From Dietzia natronolimnaea (GTDB taxonomy: Bacteria > Actinomycetota > Actinomycetes > Mycobacteriales > Mycobacteriaceae), in contig NZ_NTGA01000007.1 of assembly GCF_002289575.1 (NCBI RefSeq), positions 124,001 through 188,000 on the forward strand: 64,000 nt of DNA, given 5' to 3'. A program made the translations under genes and the position numbers. The notes below the pieces were generated by a model. The model did not search any database. It worked only from the letters and a program-made list of their open reading frames with translations, and was not told the origin of the DNA. This document shows positions 61,190-64,000 of this stretch, in pieces. How positions within the stretch are numbered: position 1 is the stretch's first letter; each line of letters starts with the position of its first letter.

Positions 61190-62146
61190 ATGTCCGAGAT
61201 CGATGCAGCTTTCAGGCGCGCTCGTATCCACGCTGTTCGGCAGATGTCTGCATGTGAACAGGCAGAACTGAGATGGAGTGAGACTTCCATTACAGAAATT
61301 GTCATGGCGTACGCTGCGCAGGCTGCCACAGTCGTTCCGTTCACGCAGAACGCCGAGGCGCGAAGTGGTGCTGACTGGGTGTGGTGGTGGATAGATGGCG
61401 ATGAGGCTTACGGAATGCTCGTCCAAGCGAAACGCGTGACAGTGTCTGATAGTCAATGGATGTTTGACTTCGGATACAAGGTCAGCGGGACGGGACGCAC
61501 GCAACACGAGGTGCTTCATGATGCGGCTAGACTTCTTGATCTCCTGCCCACATATGCTCTTTACCTCGGAACGGGCGACTATCGATCATGGCAGCGTTGC
61601 TCAAGTGTTCACCGCAGCGGGCGTTGCCTTGCTTGTGTTAAGCGCTCTATTTCCCTGATGCCGGCGCTGCTCGCCGATGGCGCACTGGTTCGCGATTCGG
61701 TTTCTACATATGAACGATCAGTAGCCTTAGAGGATCTGACTTCATCAGCAATTTCGGCTGCGCCATTGATCCCGGCGCTCAAGAGGCAACTAGGTCCCGA
61801 ACTCTCCGAATTCTTGACGTATCGACAGGACGGAACCCGAGCCGTCGCCCGCGGTATGATCGATAGAGTTCTCCAGGCTCGATTGGGCCAAGCCAGTACG
61901 CTTGACACGAGCGACTCCGCTAGAACTGGGGAGCACGACCGGCTTGGGTCAGTGTTTTCCGAGTTTCCAAACGATACAGGCCACTGGAACCAGAGTTATT
62001 TTCGGCTAATGCTAGCGCCGCTACTTCGAACGCCACCGTGGTATGCCCTCCAGGTAATGACTGGGAATGTCGATCCCCGTGGCATCGAATCGGAGATGCC
62101 TGAGAACATCGCGGGCGTTATAGTGGTTAATCTAAGCAAACCTTGA
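61190..62146 (+). CDS. Orphan PD-(D/E)XK-like nuclease (DUF6615-like), lower GC
   Basis: ATG 61190 (gaaggtcgaggcgagg upstream) gives 318 residues. The first domain has SITEIVMAYAAQ (Glu36), NAEARSGADWVWWW (Glu57, Asp62) and MLVQAKRV (Gln79, Lys81). This is the spacing of a PD-(D/E)XK nuclease core with a QxK variant. A Cys137-Cys146-Cys149 cluster (RCSS, GRCLACVK) may bind zinc. The C-terminal half is helical and ends in a beta strand. Codon use is clearly more A/T-rich than its neighbours, which suggests transfer. It stands alone. A defence role is inferred; no partner gene is next to it. Confidence 0.6.
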   Translation: MSEIDAAFRRARIHAVRQMSACEQAELRWSETSITEIVMAYAAQAATVVPFTQNAEARSGADWVWWWIDGDEAYGMLVQAKRVTVSDSQWMFDFGYKVSGTGRTQHEVLHDAARLLDLLPTYALYLGTGDYRSWQRCSSVHRSGRCLACVKRSISLMPALLADGALVRDSVSTYERSVALEDLTSSAISAAPLIPALKRQLGPELSEFLTYRQDGTRAVARGMIDRVLQARLGQASTLDTSDSARTGEHDRLGSVFSEFPNDTGHWNQSYFRLMLAPLLRTPPWYALQVMTGNVDPRGIESEMPENIAGVIVVNLSKP

Positions 62147-62257
62147 CGGTAGGGTGGAGGGCGTCCATCGGAAAGTCCTGGCTTTCGCAGGAAGAGGGCC
62201 AGCTCAGGAATCCGTCAGCAAGGGCCTGAACTCTGAGGAGGCCGGTGGATGAAGGCT

Positions 62258-62292
62258 CCAGTCAAACTCGACTGGTAAGCAGTAACTGCTTA
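62258..62292. terminator. Two consecutive small hairpins between the nuclease gene and ligD
   Basis: ccagtc/gactgg pair at 62258-62263 and 62270-62275; taagcag/ctgctta pair at 62276-62282 and 62286-62292. They lie between two convergent genes and could act on both strands. Confidence 0.6.
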
Positions 62293-62298
62293 GACGTG

Positions 62299-64000
62299 TC
62301 AAAGATCCCCCGGCAGCTTGTCGCGCCGGATGTCCCGCCACGTCGACTGCCGCAGCACCCCCTCCTCGGTGAACCCCTGGTGGCGGACCTCCACCACGAG
62401 CTTGGGCAGCACCCAGATGGCGTCCCGGCGGGCATCGGACGGCAGGTCCTCGAGGAATGGACTCGAGCGGCGGCGCAGCGGTTCGAGCTCCTCGAGTAGG
62501 GCCTTGCCCTGCCGGTCGGAAAAGCCGGTGCCCACGCGGCCGATGTAGGTGAGCCCCGTTTGCGCGGGCAGGCCGAGCAGTAGGGAGCCGAGTGAGCCGG
62601 AGCGCCCGCCCTTGCCCGGCCGCCAGCCGCCCACCACGGCCTCGGTGGTGGTGAGCAGCTTCTCCTTGAGCCAGGTCTTGGCCCGCTTCCCCGACTGGTA
62701 GTGGGAGTCCCGCCTTTTGGCCACGATGCCCTCCCAGCCGAACTCCTCGGCCTCGGCCAATGCGCGGTCACCGGGGCCGTCGAGCACGCCCGGCACCTGG
62801 ACCCGGTCGACCGCGTCCAGTGCGGGGGTCAGCAGGTCGAGCACCTCGCGACGCCGCTCCCACCGCTCGCGGCGCAGGTCCACGCCGTCGACCTCGAGCA
62901 CGTCAAAGACGAACAGGTGCACCGGGCCGATCGACGAGTCGCCTCCTTCCGCGGCGGCCTGCTTGGCCAGCGCGGAGAACTCGGGCACGCCGTCGGGGCC
63001 GGGGACCACCAGTTCGCCGTCGAGCTTCGCCGGCTTCCCTAGCGCCTCCGCCAGCCCGGGGAACCCGTCGGCCAGCCAATCCATCGAGTTGCCGTTGCGG
63101 CTCATCAGGCGGCTCCGCACCCCGTCGGTGGACACGGTCACTCGGTAGCCGTCCCACTTGCCCTCGAAGGCCCACGTGTCCTCGGACAGGGACGTCACCG
63201 AGCCGGCCGTGGGGATCATCGGCAGCGGGGGAGCGTCGGGGCGATCGGACATCTCGGAGTCGCGGGACCGACCAGCGTCCGAACGGTGGGTAGTCGAGTC
63301 GCCCGACTCACGGGACCGCGACGCGTCTGACCCCCCGGAGCGATCGTCATCCGAGGGATAGGACGACTTGGGGTTGTCGCGCCCGCCGTAGAACGAGTCC
63401 GGCGACTGGTCCTTCATGTACTGCACGATCCACTGGTTCTTCTCGGCGCTCGTGCGCACCAGCACGTACCGGCCGGAAACCTTCTCACCGTGGAGCCACA
63501 CGATGATCTCGTCGGTCTTCCACTTCTCGCACTCGTAGGTGCCGCGGTCCCACACGGTCATGTGCCCGGCGCCGTACTCGCCCTTGGGGATGGTGCCCTC
63601 GAACGTCTGGTAGCCCAGCGGGTGGTCCTCGGTGTTGACGGCCAGCCGCCGGTCCTTGGGCTCGGTCGGGAGGTTCTTGGGCACCGCCCACGAGGCCAGC
63701 ACGCCGTGATGTTCGAGCCGCAGGTCGTAGTGCAGGTGGCGGGCGTGGTGTTCCTGGATCACGAAGATCGGGCCGTCGCCGTCGGAGCGATCGGTCTCGA
63801 CCTCGCCGTGGAACGGCTCCGGGGTCTTGCGACGGTCGCGCTTGCGGCGGTATTCCTCGAGGCTGGTCACCACGGCATCGGCGTCGGTGGGGCCGGCGTC
63901 GCAGCCCTCCTCGGCCGCCGCGCGGGGCGCATTGTCGCTGTCGGGCTGGCCTCCGGCGGAATCGGCGCCGGATGAATCGGAACCGCCGCGCTCGGGGTCC
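62299..64000 (-). CDS. ligD: ATP-dependent DNA ligase LigD (3'-phosphoesterase and ligase domains), 5' end outside window
   Basis: LigD seals double-strand breaks with Ku. The frame is open to the right edge, so the polymerase domain probably lies beyond it; the in-window part before 63873 is an acidic linker. Numbered from GTG 63873, the phosphoesterase domain has HHARHLHYDLRLEHHG (His42, His48, Asp50), EDHPLGY and IPKGEYGAGHMTVWD. After a Ser/Arg/Asp linker of about 50 residues comes the ligase: Lys239 in EGKWDGYRV (adenylation), LDGELVVPG, EGIVAKRRDSHY and TWLKEKLL, then the OB domain. The linker is longer than in mycobacteria. A shorter protein starting at 63873 is possible but less likely. 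Confidence 0.9.
   Translation of the reverse strand, partial: DPERGGSDSSGADSAGGQPDSDNAPRAAAEEGCDAGPTDADAVVTSLEEYRRKRDRRKTPEPFHGEVETDRSDGDGPIFVIQEHHARHLHYDLRLEHHGVLASWAVPKNLPTEPKDRRLAVNTEDHPLGYQTFEGTIPKGEYGAGHMTVWDRGTYECEKWKTDEIIVWLHGEKVSGRYVLVRTSAEKNQWIVQYMKDQSPDSFYGGRDNPKSSYPSDDDRSGGSDASRSRESGDSTTHRSDAGRSRDSEMSDRPDAPPLPMIPTAGSVTSLSEDTWAFEGKWDGYRVTVSTDGVRSRLMSRNGNSMDWLADGFPGLAEALGKPAKLDGELVVPGPDGVPEFSALAKQAAAEGGDSSIGPVHLFVFDVLEVDGVDLRRERWERRREVLDLLTPALDAVDRVQVPGVLDGPGDRALAEAEEFGWEGIVAKRRDSHYQSGKRAKTWLKEKLLTTTEAVVGGWRPGKGGRSGSLGSLLLGLPAQTGLTYIGRVGTGFSDRQGKALLEELEPLRRRSSPFLEDLPSDARRDAIWVLPKLVVEVRHQGFTEEGVLRQSTWRDIRRDKLPGDL

Noticed and set aside
1-64000. tRNA or rRNA genes
   Set aside because: I looked for cloverleaf-like stretches and conserved rRNA segments in the gaps and saw none that I could support.

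Overview
The window is a GC-rich actinobacterial chromosome segment. It encodes mycothiol synthesis (MshA), SenX3/RegX3, a bS22-type mini ribosomal protein and WXG/PPE-like proteins. From position 4108 to 47233 the gene order follows the Mycobacterium tuberculosis stretch mshA (Rv0486) to ccsA (Rv0529), as I remember it. This points to Mycobacteriales; a Dietzia-like genus is my guess, not proven. Many genes carry a TANNNT box 6-8 bases before an ATG or GTG, the sign of leaderless mRNAs.

Layout. 1-3993: the end of ureF, an orphan urea-type binding lipoprotein, an SDR, a limonene-epoxide-hydrolase-like protein and an alpha/beta hydrolase. 4108-19688: the conserved backbone, with mshA, a YbjN-type gene, an acyl-CoA ligase, gpmA, senX3-regX3, a cysteine-rich protein, ppx, an Ala/Pro-rich membrane protein, proC, a BldC-like gene, the 33-residue bS22 gene (15906-16007), a galE2-like gene, an acyltransferase and serB1. 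19760-33349: a glutaredoxin-like gene, an HNH nuclease, hemA-hemC-hemD-hemB, three small membrane proteins, a secreted TAP-type peptidase, hemL, a histidine phosphatase, a ResA-like thioredoxin and ccdA.

33373-44399 is an accessory island that splits the cytochrome c maturation cluster (ccdA | island | resB-ccsB). Its left part holds a DUF222/HNH protein and two paralogous cassettes. Each cassette is a 333-residue protein with a WXG motif and a glycine zipper, paired with a small single-helix membrane protein. The cassettes flank a DUF3558-like lipoprotein and a PPE-like, Gly/Ala-rich protein. I read this as a candidate type VII effector/immunity locus, and it is the most interesting part of the window. 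The right part is a small catabolic cluster: a DapB-like reductase, a Rieske oxygenase lacking its N-terminus, a TetR regulator with a perfect palindromic operator, an SRPBCC protein and an SDR.

44538-64000: resB-ccsB, a FitAB/VapBC-type toxin-antitoxin pair, a DUF4287-like gene between inverted copies of a palindromic repeat, an OmpR-type two-component system, a hydrolase, and a carboxylate module (PucR regulator, enoyl-CoA hydratase, acyl-CoA synthetase, SSS symporter with a small partner). Three small membrane proteins follow, then an A/T-richer orphan PD-(D/E)XK-like nuclease and ligD, which runs off the right edge.
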